Part shown: piece by piece, positions 34,283 to 42,015 of the stretch | Position numbering within the stretch: the stretch's first letter is position 1 | How the letters are laid out: every line of letters starts with the position of its first letter | Origin: Mycobacterium sp. 1100029.7 | GTDB lineage: Bacteria > Actinomycetota > Actinomycetes > Mycobacteriales > Mycobacteriaceae | Reading direction: 5' to 3' | Length of the DNA stretch: 42,015 nucleotides | NCBI RefSeq assembly: GCF_001665235.1 | Contig: NZ_LZSC01000042.1 | Span: 1-42,015, forward strand | Program-made: the position numbers and the translations under genes | Notes under the pieces: model-generated | Told to the model about the DNA's origin: nothing | Databases searched by the model: none | Seen by the model: the letters and a program-made list of their open reading frames with translations, nothing else

Positions 34283-35059
34283 TCAGAACCAGCGGCTCCA
34301 GAAGCGGGTCAGCGAGTTGCCGGCGCTGGCCAGCACGTGCGGCACGCCGGAGAACTCGAAGAACCAGTCGACCAGCGCGAACAGCCACTGGTTGACCGCC
34401 GGCGCCAGCAGGAGGAACAGCAGGATGAACACTCCGTACTGCTTGGCCGGCGCCACGGCGCGCTGCGTTTCCGGGCTCAAATGCGGTTCCAGGGCGTTAT
34501 ATCCGTCGAGGCCGGGGATGGGCAGCAGGTTCAGTACCACCGCCATGATCTGCAGGAATCCCAGAAACGCCGCGCCGGCCCACAGCACCCAGTGCTCCGG
34601 GTCGAAGAACAGCCGGGTCAGCGTCAGCAGCAGCACCGCCAGCACCAAATTGGCCGCCGGTCCGGCCAGGGCCACCAGCGTGCGGCGCGTCGGCGTCATG
34701 AACCAGGTGCGCACATAGACCGCGGCGCCGGGCAGACCGATACCGCCCAGCGCGATGAACACCATCGGCAGCAGCAGGGACAGCCCCGGATGGGTGTAGC
34801 GCCGCGGATCCAGCGTCAGGTAGCCGCGCACCGCCTCGTCGTGGTCGCCGAAGCGCCAGGCCGTCACCGCGTGGCCGAACTCGTGCAGGCACAGCGACAC
34901 CAGCCAGCCGGCGATCACGAAGATGAACACTCCGGCATACGACATCGGCCGCACCGTCGTCCCGGCCAGCCACGCCAGCACCCCGCCGGCGGCCGTCAAT
35001 GCGATCAATGCCAAGAAGATTGGGCTGGGCCGCACCGAGGCGTGCCCCTTGGAGTCCAC
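34283..35059 (-). CDS. Site-2-protease-like M50 membrane metalloprotease (Rv0359-like)
   Basis: The protein has 258 residues with about six hydrophobic segments. The zinc motif HEFGH is at 59-63 within a membrane helix, and the second site NLLPIPGLDGYN is near 188-199, both typical of the M50 rhomboid-like site-2 protease group. It would cleave a transmembrane substrate, perhaps an anti-sigma factor or signal remnant; the substrate is unknown. There is no PDZ domain, unlike the Rip1 type. It lies 9 bp downstream of the Rv0358-like gene on the same strand, as in M. tuberculosis. Confidence 0.88.
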   Translation of the reverse strand: MDSKGHASVRPSPIFLALIALTAAGGVLAWLAGTTVRPMSYAGVFIFVIAGWLVSLCLHEFGHAVTAWRFGDHDEAVRGYLTLDPRRYTHPGLSLLLPMVFIALGGIGLPGAAVYVRTWFMTPTRRTLVALAGPAANLVLAVLLLTLTRLFFDPEHWVLWAGAAFLGFLQIMAVVLNLLPIPGLDGYNALEPHLSPETQRAVAPAKQYGVFILLFLLLAPAVNQWLFALVDWFFEFSGVPHVLASAGNSLTRFWSRWF

Positions 35060-35068
35060 CGGTCGAAA

Positions 35069-35731
35069 CTACCGGACCAGTAGCCAGCCTTCGATGTGGC
35101 GGTAGAACGTCGATCGGCGCGCGGAGCGGGGCGCGCGGACCCCGTCGCGGATGACCGCGACGCCGGTGCTGCCCAACTGCACGGCCCGCCCGGCGATCCA
35201 CCGTCGCCGGGTTCGGTGCACTGAGGCGCGCAAGCCCGGCATCGCCAGCGTCGGCTCGACGGCGGCGCCGGTGACTTGGCCGTCGAACAGCTGGGTGTCG
35301 TCGACGACGGCCTCACCGCGCAGAAGTTGCGCGTCCTCCGGTGGCGCCCAGCCGGCCCGGCCGACGATCACCGCGCCGGTCTCGTCGCGCACCAGGGTGA
35401 CCCGCTGGGCGGTGCCGCGCCGGGACCGTCGCGCCGCGCGACGTCCGGCGGGGAGGCGGTAGATCCGGGCGGCCCGGGTACGGCGCGGCGGCACGAACGC
35501 AACCTCGACATCGAGTCGTTCGGCACGCAGCATTCGGCTCAGGACGGCCGCCAGATCCGCGTCAGTGCCGACGACGACCAGTCGCCGGTATGGCCCGATC
35601 GCGGCGTCGACGGCGGCGGTGTCGGCGGGACCTTCGGCTCGAAGGGTCGGCAAATCCCGCAGCACACCAGGCGGTCGTCGTGCGCCGAACCACAACACCG
35701 CCACGCTGGACGTGTCGGCGGCGATATTCAT
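35069..35731 (-). CDS. Conserved protein of unknown function (Rv0358-like)
   Basis: I chose the ATG at 35731 (MNIAADTSSVAVLWFGARR), with GAGGAG just upstream, giving 220 residues, near the Rv0358 length I recall; a longer start would cover the purA promoter region. The first half looks like a Rossmann-type alpha/beta fold (RLVVVGTDADLAAVLSRMLRAERLDVEVAFVP). The second half is Arg-rich with RGEAVVDDTQLFDGQVTG and GSTGVAVIRDGVRAPR, and recalls part of the diacylglycerol-kinase-like proteins, though without a clear active site. Divergent from purA and 9 bp upstream of the M50 protease. Confidence 0.7.
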   Translation of the reverse strand: MNIAADTSSVAVLWFGARRPPGVLRDLPTLRAEGPADTAAVDAAIGPYRRLVVVGTDADLAAVLSRMLRAERLDVEVAFVPPRRTRAARIYRLPAGRRAARRSRRGTAQRVTLVRDETGAVIVGRAGWAPPEDAQLLRGEAVVDDTQLFDGQVTGAAVEPTLAMPGLRASVHRTRRRWIAGRAVQLGSTGVAVIRDGVRAPRSARRSTFYRHIEGWLLVR

Positions 35732-35760
35732 GAGCTCCTCGCGACCTGCTGAGATATGGT

Positions 35761-35778
35761 TGGTCCCCGGCTGGACCA
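35761..35778. promoter_or_regulatory. Dyad in the purA promoter region
   Basis: TGGTCC-ccggct-GGACCA lies in the 80-bp gap between the divergent Rv0358-like gene and purA. A -10-like TATGGT at 35755-35760 overlaps its left side. It may be an operator or a leader hairpin for purA; the regulator is unknown. Confidence 0.35.
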
Positions 35779-35784
35779 CAATAA

Positions 35785-37814
<2,030 letters not shown>

Positions 37815-37843
37815 TCGGCGACCGCCACGCTTCGCGGCGCACC

Positions 37844-37849
37844 TATCCT
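37844..37849 (+). promoter_or_regulatory. -10-like TATCCT for a leaderless purT transcript
   Basis: TATCCT fits TANNNT and ends exactly 6 bp before the GTG at 37856, the spacing expected when transcription starts on the first base of the start codon. No ribosome-binding site is present in between. Confidence 0.55.
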
Positions 37850-37855
37850 TAGCTG

Positions 37856-38995
37856 GTGACTGACGGCGTGACCGAAGGACAGCACGAGGCCCCCGCCGGG
37901 CCGCGCGTGATGCTGCTGGGTTCCGGCGAGCTCAGCCGGGAGCTGGCGATCGCCCTGCGACGTCTGGGGGCCGAGGTCGACGAGCATCCGGACGCGGTGG
38001 CCGACGGGCTGTCGAGCGCGATCGACCGGCTGCAGCCCCACGTCGTGGTGACCGCGACCGACCAGGTTTCGACGGCTGCCCTGGACGCACTCGCTGCCCG
38101 CTCCGACGGCGGCGCCATCGAGTTGGTGCCCAACGCCCGCACGGTGCGGCTGACCACCGACCGGGAGGGGCTGCGCCGGCTGGCCGCCGACCAACTGGGT
38201 CTGCCGACCGCGCCGTTCTGGTTCGTCGGCTCGGTCGACGAACTGCACGCGGTGGCCGCGCACGGTGGATTTCCGCTGCTGGTGGAGTCGCTGGGTGGAG
38301 TCGCCGGGCGATCGGTGGTATCCGGGCCCGACGACGTCGAACCGGCGTGGCAGCGAGCGGTTGGCCAGGGCGAGAACCCGCGGGTGCTGGCAGAGACGGT
38401 GGTCGAGGTCGAGTTTTGCGTCACCCTGCTCGCAATTCGCAGCGAAGGTCCCGGCGGACCGGTGATCGAGTTCTGCTCGCCGATCGGGCATCGGCGCGCC
38501 GAACCCGACGTGCTGGAGTCCTGGCAGCCCCAGAAGATGTCCCCGGCCGCTCTCGACGCCGCCAAGTCGATCGCCGCGCGCATCGTCAAGGCGCTCGGCG
38601 GTCGCGGCGTGTTCGGCGTCGAATTGATGATCAACGGCGACGAGGTGTACTTCTCCGACGTGAGTGCGGTGCTGCCGCAAAGCACCTGGGTGACGCTGCG
38701 CAGCCAGCGGCTTTCGGCGATCGAACTGCAGGCCCGCGCGATTCTCGGGTTGCCGGTCGACGCGTTGATGATCTCGCCGGCGGCCGCCCGCACGATTCAT
38801 CCGGCGCCCACCGCCGAGGCGCTGACCGCGGCGCTGGCCGTCGGCGAAAGCGATCTGCGCGTGTTCGCGTCGGGACCGGGAGCGCGGCGCGGGATCGCCC
38901 TGGCCACCGCCCCTGACGTGGCGGCCGCGCGTGACCGCGTTCGCGACGTGGCCACGGCGGTGTCCGCGGGCCGCCAACTAGACTCACGCGGATGA
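37856..38995 (+). CDS. purT: PurT-like ATP-grasp protein with altered active-site motifs
   Basis: The protein has 379 residues from a probably leaderless GTG. It is clearly homologous to formate-dependent GAR transformylase: RVMLLGSGELSRELAIALRRLGAEV, TTDREGLRRLAADQLGLPTAPFWFVGS, SWQPQKMSPAALDAAKSIAARIVKALGGRGVFGVEL. Compared with the E. coli enzyme from memory, the IVKP lysine is Glu (LVES), the ATP-binding SSSGKGQ loop is GVAGRSV, and the SPRPHDTGMVT substrate motif is SAVLPQSTWVT. About 20 residues after the first beta-alpha unit (the AVDRYADAP region) are also absent. It may therefore be non-catalytic or altered in substrate. It overlaps the rhodanese (ATGA). PurN elsewhere could supply the normal step. 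Confidence 0.75.
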   Translation: MTDGVTEGQHEAPAGPRVMLLGSGELSRELAIALRRLGAEVDEHPDAVADGLSSAIDRLQPHVVVTATDQVSTAALDALAARSDGGAIELVPNARTVRLTTDREGLRRLAADQLGLPTAPFWFVGSVDELHAVAAHGGFPLLVESLGGVAGRSVVSGPDDVEPAWQRAVGQGENPRVLAETVVEVEFCVTLLAIRSEGPGGPVIEFCSPIGHRRAEPDVLESWQPQKMSPAALDAAKSIAARIVKALGGRGVFGVELMINGDEVYFSDVSAVLPQSTWVTLRSQRLSAIELQARAILGLPVDALMISPAAARTIHPAPTAEALTAALAVGESDLRVFASGPGARRGIALATAPDVAAARDRVRDVATAVSAGRQLDSRG

Positions 38996-39402
38996 GCTAC
39001 GCAGGAGATATCACGCCGCTTGAGGCTTGGAAGCTGCTCAGCGACGACCCCCAGGCGGTTCTGGTCGACGTGCGCACCGACGCCGAATGGCGGTTCGTCG
39101 GAGTGCCCGACCTGTCCAGTTTGGGCCGTAACGCGGTCTTCATCGAGTGGAACACCTCGGCCGGTCAGCACAACCAGAACTTCCTCGCCGAACTCAAGGA
39201 ACGGGTTCCCGCAGACTCCGGTCCCGTGGTCTTCCTGTGCCGTTCCGGCAACCGCTCCATCGGCGCCGCGGAGACCGCGACCGAGGCGGGCATCACGCCG
39301 TCGTACAACGTGCTGGACGGTTTCGAGGGCCACCTCGACGCGCAGGGGCATCGCGGTGAATCGGGTTGGCGGGCAGTCGGTTTGCCTTGGAGGCAGGGAT
39401 GA
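38992..39402 (+). CDS. Single-domain rhodanese (Rv0390-like)
   Basis: The protein has 136 residues; its ATG overlaps the purT stop (ATGA). The rhodanese fold is seen in VLVDVRTDAEWRFVGVPDL, and the active-site loop VVFLCRSGNRSIGAAE carries the catalytic Cys near 81. It transfers sulfane sulfur from a donor, or acts as a sulfur carrier. The next gene is metZ, so a role in sulfur supply for homocysteine synthesis is plausible. A MIRU-like repeat separates the two genes. No signal peptide is seen, so it is cytosolic. Confidence 0.9.
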   Translation: MSYAGDITPLEAWKLLSDDPQAVLVDVRTDAEWRFVGVPDLSSLGRNAVFIEWNTSAGQHNQNFLAELKERVPADSGPVVFLCRSGNRSIGAAETATEAGITPSYNVLDGFEGHLDAQGHRGESGWRAVGLPWRQG

Positions 39403-39409
39403 AGCGCCG

Positions 39410-39469
39410 ATGACGCGCGCCGACGACGATGGTGCCGGCGTGGCCGGGATTGAGGAGTGGCGCCGATGA
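39410..39469 (+). CDS. MIRU-encoded 19-residue micro-ORF 1
   Basis: ATG at 39410 to TGA at 39467-39469 encodes MTRADDDGAGVAGIEEWRR, starting 7 bp after the rhodanese stop. The stop overlaps the next ATG (ATGA), so translation can pass on. It probably acts as a coupling leader and not as a protein of its own. Confidence 0.5.
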   Translation: MTRADDDGAGVAGIEEWRR

Positions 39470-39525
39470 CGCGCGGCGACGACGATGGTGCCGGCGTAGC
39501 CGGGATTGAGGAGTGGCGCCGATGA
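39466..39525 (+). CDS. MIRU-encoded 19-residue micro-ORF 2
   Basis: ATG at 39466 to TGA at 39523-39525 encodes nearly the same peptide (MTRGDDDGAGVAGIEEWRR). Its stop overlaps the metZ ATG at 39522 (ATGA), and its GAGGAG serves as the metZ ribosome-binding site. Confidence 0.5.
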   Translation: MTRGDDDGAGVAGIEEWRR

Positions 39526-40742
39526 CGAAAGTGCCGTCGGTCCGCACTCCGAAGACACTGCCCGAGGGCGTCGGCCAAGCCACGATCGGCGTGCGCGGTG
39601 GGCTGTTGCGGTCTGGGTTCGAAGAGACCGCGGAGGGGATGTTTCTGACCTCCGGCTACGTCTACCCGTCGGCGGCCGAGGCCGAGCAGGCCTTCACCGG
39701 CGACATCGAGCGGTACGTCTACTCGCGCTACGGCAATCCCACCGTGAGCATGTTCGAGGAGCGACTGCGGCTGATCGAGGGCGCGCCGGCGGCGTTCGCT
39801 ACGGCCAGCGGCATGGCCGCGGTGTTCACCTCGCTGGGCGCGCTACTGGGCGCCGGTGATCGGTTGGTGGCCGCGCGCAGCCTATTCGGCTCCTGTTTCG
39901 TGGTGTGTAACGAGATTCTGCCCCGCTGGGGTGTGGAAACCGTTTTCGTCGACGGCGACGACCTCGCTCAGTGGGAACAGGCGTTGTCGGTACCCACCCA
40001 GGCAGTGTTCTTCGAGACGCCGTCGAATCCGATGCAGTCACTGGTAGATATCGCCGCGGTGACCGAGATGGCGCACGCTGCGGGTGCAAAAGTGGTGCTG
40101 GACAACGTCTTTGCCACGCCGCTATTGCAGCAGGGTTTTCCACTCGGGGTCGACGTGGTGGTGTACTCCGGCACCAAGCACATTGACGGCCAGGGCCGGG
40201 TGCTCGGCGGTGCCATCCTCGGCGACCAGGAGTACATCGACGGGCCGGTGCAGAAGCTGATGCGGCACACCGGTCCGGCGATGAGCGCTTTCAATGCCTG
40301 GGTGTTGCTGAAAGGCCTTGAAACACTGGCGGTCCGCGTGGACTACAGCAACTCCTCGGCGCACCGGATTGCCGAGTTCTTGGAAGAGCATTCCGCGGTG
40401 AGCTGGGTGCGCTATCCGTACCTGTCGTCGCACCCGCAATACGACCTGGCCAAGCGCCAAATGTCGGGCGGTGGAACGGTTCTCACCTTCGAACTGAACG
40501 CCTCCGGCGAAGCCGCCAAGGGCCGGGCTTTTGAGGTGCTGGACAAGCTGCAGCTGATCGACATCTCCAACAACCTCGGCGACGCCAAATCGCTTGTCAC
40601 ACATCCGGCCACGACGACGCACCGCGCGATGGGCCCGGAGGGCCGCGCCGCGATCGGACTCGGCGACGGTGTGGTCCGCATCTCGGTGGGCCTGGAAAAC
40701 ACCGACGATCTGATCGCCGATATCGACCAGGCCCTGAGCTAA
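39522..40742 (+). CDS. metZ: O-succinylhomoserine sulfhydrylase
   Basis: I chose the ATG at 39522 (MTKVPSVRTPKTLPEGV), giving 406 residues as in M. tuberculosis MetZ; a GTG three codons earlier lies in the repeat. It is a PLP enzyme of the Cys/Met metabolism family that makes homocysteine from O-succinylhomoserine and sulfide. Landmarks are YSRYGNPTVSMFEERL, FATASGMAAVF, KVVLDNVFATPLLQQGFPLG, the PLP lysine in YSGTKHIDGQGRVLGG, and LGDAKSLVTHPATTTH. Sulfide could come from the rhodanese next to it. Its translation is probably coupled to the micro-ORFs upstream. The stop overlaps that of the convergent dehydrogenase. Confidence 0.94.
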   Translation: MTKVPSVRTPKTLPEGVGQATIGVRGGLLRSGFEETAEGMFLTSGYVYPSAAEAEQAFTGDIERYVYSRYGNPTVSMFEERLRLIEGAPAAFATASGMAAVFTSLGALLGAGDRLVAARSLFGSCFVVCNEILPRWGVETVFVDGDDLAQWEQALSVPTQAVFFETPSNPMQSLVDIAAVTEMAHAAGAKVVLDNVFATPLLQQGFPLGVDVVVYSGTKHIDGQGRVLGGAILGDQEYIDGPVQKLMRHTGPAMSAFNAWVLLKGLETLAVRVDYSNSSAHRIAEFLEEHSAVSWVRYPYLSSHPQYDLAKRQMSGGGTVLTFELNASGEAAKGRAFEVLDKLQLIDISNNLGDAKSLVTHPATTTHRAMGPEGRAAIGLGDGVVRISVGLENTDDLIADIDQALS

Positions 40743-42015
40743 CCGGCTCGCTGTTCGGCGCGTTGTCGGGCTTCGGCTTCGGCGGCCATCGCCTCCTGGG
40801 TCTGCGCTTCGAGCCAGTTCGTCACCACCCGGGCGTACATCATCTGGTTGGTAATGGCCATCTGGCCGCGGCCGTCACCCAGGAAAGTGATGAACCAGGC
40901 GACCACCGTGGTGAACCTGTTCTTGAAGCCGACCAGGTAGAGCAGATGCAGCCCCAGCCATGCCAGCCAGGCGATGAACCCGCCGAACTCCAGCTTGCCG
41001 ACCTGTGCGACGGCGCTGAACCTGGAGATGGTGGCCATGCTGCCCTTGTCAAAGTAGCTGAAGGGCTTGCGATTTGACGGATCGTCGGTGCCCTTGACCA
41101 TGTGCTTGATCAACGTGGTGGCATAGCGCGCGCCCTGAATCGCACCCTGGGCCATGCCGGGTACGCCGGGCACCGACATCAGATCGCCGACGACGAAGAC
41201 GTTGGGATGCCCCTTGACGGTCAGGTCGGGCTCCACGATCACCCGTCCGGCCCGGTCGACCTCGGTTCCGTCGGACTGGTCGGCGACGATCTTGCCCAGC
41301 GAGCTGGCCTGCACACCGGCCGCCCACACCTTGCATGCGCATTCGATCCGGCGCTCGGTGCCGTCCTTCTCTTTGACGGTGAGACCCAGGTAGTCGACGG
41401 CGCTGACCATGGCGTTCAGCTGGATCTCGACGCCCATTTTTTCCAGCCGGTGTTGCGCCTTGAGGCCCAGCTTCTCGCCCATCGGCGGCAACACCGCGGG
41501 CGCCGCGTCGAGCAGGATTACGCGACAGTCGCGGGGCTCGATGGTCCGAAACGCTTGCTTGAGGGTGCGGTGCGCGAGTTCCTTAATCTGTCCCGCCACC
41601 TCCACGCCGGTGGGCCCGGCTCCCACCACTACGAACGTCAGGCGGCGTTGCCGCTCGACGGGGTCGTCGGTGAATTCGGCGGCTTCGAATGCGCCCAGGA
41701 TGCGCCCGCGCAGTTCGAGTGCGTCGTCGATGGTCTTCATCCCGGGTGCGTAGGTCGCGAACTCATCGTTGCCGAAGTAGGACTGCTGGGCGCCGGCGGC
41801 CACGATCAGGCTGTCGAAGGGTGTCACGGTTTCCATGCCCATCAACGTCGACGTCACCGTGTTGGCGGTGATGTTGATGTCGGTGACATCGCCCAGCAGC
41901 ACCTGCACGTTCTTCTGGCGCTGCAGAACCAGCCGGGTGGCGGGCGCGATCTCGCCTTCGGACAAGATGCCGGTGGCGACCTGATAGAGCAGCGGCTGGA
42001 ACAGGTGGGTGGTCG
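40739..42015 (-). CDS. ndhA: Type II NADH dehydrogenase, N-terminus outside window
   Basis: About 425 residues are present; the start lies beyond the right edge. It is a single-subunit, non-proton-pumping flavoprotein passing electrons from NADH to menaquinone. Visible motifs are FDSLIVAAGAQQSYFG, the NADH-binding VVVGAGPTGVEVAGQIKEL, CKVWAAGVQASSLG, and the FAD-binding NVFVVGDLMSVPGVPGMAQGAIQGARYA. A C-terminal amphipathic and hydrophobic region (FIAWLAWLGLHLLYLVGF) anchors it at the membrane. Position next to metZ fits M. tuberculosis ndhA (Rv0392c) and not ndh, though the two are close paralogues and I rely on context. Confidence 0.9.
   Translation of the reverse strand, partial: TTHLFQPLLYQVATGILSEGEIAPATRLVLQRQKNVQVLLGDVTDINITANTVTSTLMGMETVTPFDSLIVAAGAQQSYFGNDEFATYAPGMKTIDDALELRGRILGAFEAAEFTDDPVERQRRLTFVVVGAGPTGVEVAGQIKELAHRTLKQAFRTIEPRDCRVILLDAAPAVLPPMGEKLGLKAQHRLEKMGVEIQLNAMVSAVDYLGLTVKEKDGTERRIECACKVWAAGVQASSLGKIVADQSDGTEVDRAGRVIVEPDLTVKGHPNVFVVGDLMSVPGVPGMAQGAIQGARYATTLIKHMVKGTDDPSNRKPFSYFDKGSMATISRFSAVAQVGKLEFGGFIAWLAWLGLHLLYLVGFKNRFTTVVAWFITFLGDGRGQMAITNQMMYARVVTNWLEAQTQEAMAAEAEARQRAEQRAG

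Larger units (their letters stand above)
39404..39525 (+). repeat. MIRU-like 56-bp direct repeat, two copies plus partial
   Basis: Bases 39405-39460 recur at 39461-39516 with few differences, and a third partial copy runs into the metZ start; the period is 56 bp. The units contain CGACGATGGTGCCGG and end with GAGGAGTGGCGCCGATGAC. This is very like the mycobacterial interspersed repetitive unit (MIRU), which I recall as ending GAGGAG-GGCGCC-ATGA and as sitting between coupled genes. Each unit restores a ribosome-binding site and start. Confidence 0.8.

Overview
The window looks like chromosomal DNA of a non-tuberculous Mycobacterium. It is GC-rich, many genes start with GTG, and a long run of genes can be matched by protein sequence to the M. 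tuberculosis lpqJ to ndhA region (about Rv0344c to Rv0392c). Matches recognised from memory include lpqJ, dnaK-grpE-dnaJ1-hspR, an Rv0385-type flavohaemoglobin, clpB, pyrE with Rv0383c/Rv0381c/Rv0380c-like partners, Rv0365c, fba, Rv0361, Rv0360c, Rv0359, Rv0358, purA, Rv0356c, purT, Rv0390, metZ and ndhA. The species cannot be fixed from sequence alone. The segment from clpB to the gene after purA runs in the opposite direction, relative to dnaK and metZ, from what I recall for H37Rv.

Layout. Bases 1-3834 hold a cell-envelope module on the minus strand: a membrane-tethered Hsp70-like ATPase whose 3' end seems frameshifted, two small single-pass proteins with Pro/Thr-rich tails, and lipoprotein LpqJ. 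A convergent partial gene lies at the left edge, where a 70-bp inverted repeat links the two gene ends. Bases 3941-8603 hold an aldehyde dehydrogenase/amidohydrolase operon, a divergent LysR regulator with a T-N11-A dyad between them, and a sulfotransferase. Bases 8854-13121 are the heat-shock operon dnaK-grpE-dnaJ1-hspR, with a SigH-type promoter and two HspR (HAIR) operators. A matching promoter/operator pair precedes clpB at 18760.

Bases 13118-15588 hold a visibly more AT-rich minus-strand island of three tandem paralogous HEAT-like genes behind a truncated YbaB-like gene. This is the least explained and most interesting part of the window. Bases 15592-18645 encode an aldose-1-epimerase-like protein, a globin-reductase and a DUF3060-like membrane protein. 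After clpB come an enoyl-CoA hydratase, then a pyrE cluster, a 20-bp tandem repeat, eutBC, a GH76-like glycosidase coupled to a single-chain 3-oxoacid CoA-transferase, a DedA protein and fba. Bases 32063-35731 hold conserved mycobacterial membrane and unknown proteins, a cation-efflux transporter with a metal-regulator-like palindrome at its start, and an M50 protease. The right end is purA, a thioesterase, a PurT homologue whose active-site motifs look decayed, a rhodanese, a MIRU-like 56-bp duplication that creates two coupled micro-ORFs, metZ, and a type II NADH dehydrogenase cut by the window end.

How the genes work together. HspR from the dnaK operon should repress both its own operon and clpB, while SigH-like elements would induce both, giving one disaggregase/chaperone regulon within 10 kb. 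purA and purT are purine genes; metZ with the rhodanese suggests sulfur metabolism; fba and ndh serve central metabolism. Comparisons with named proteins are from memory; no database search was run.
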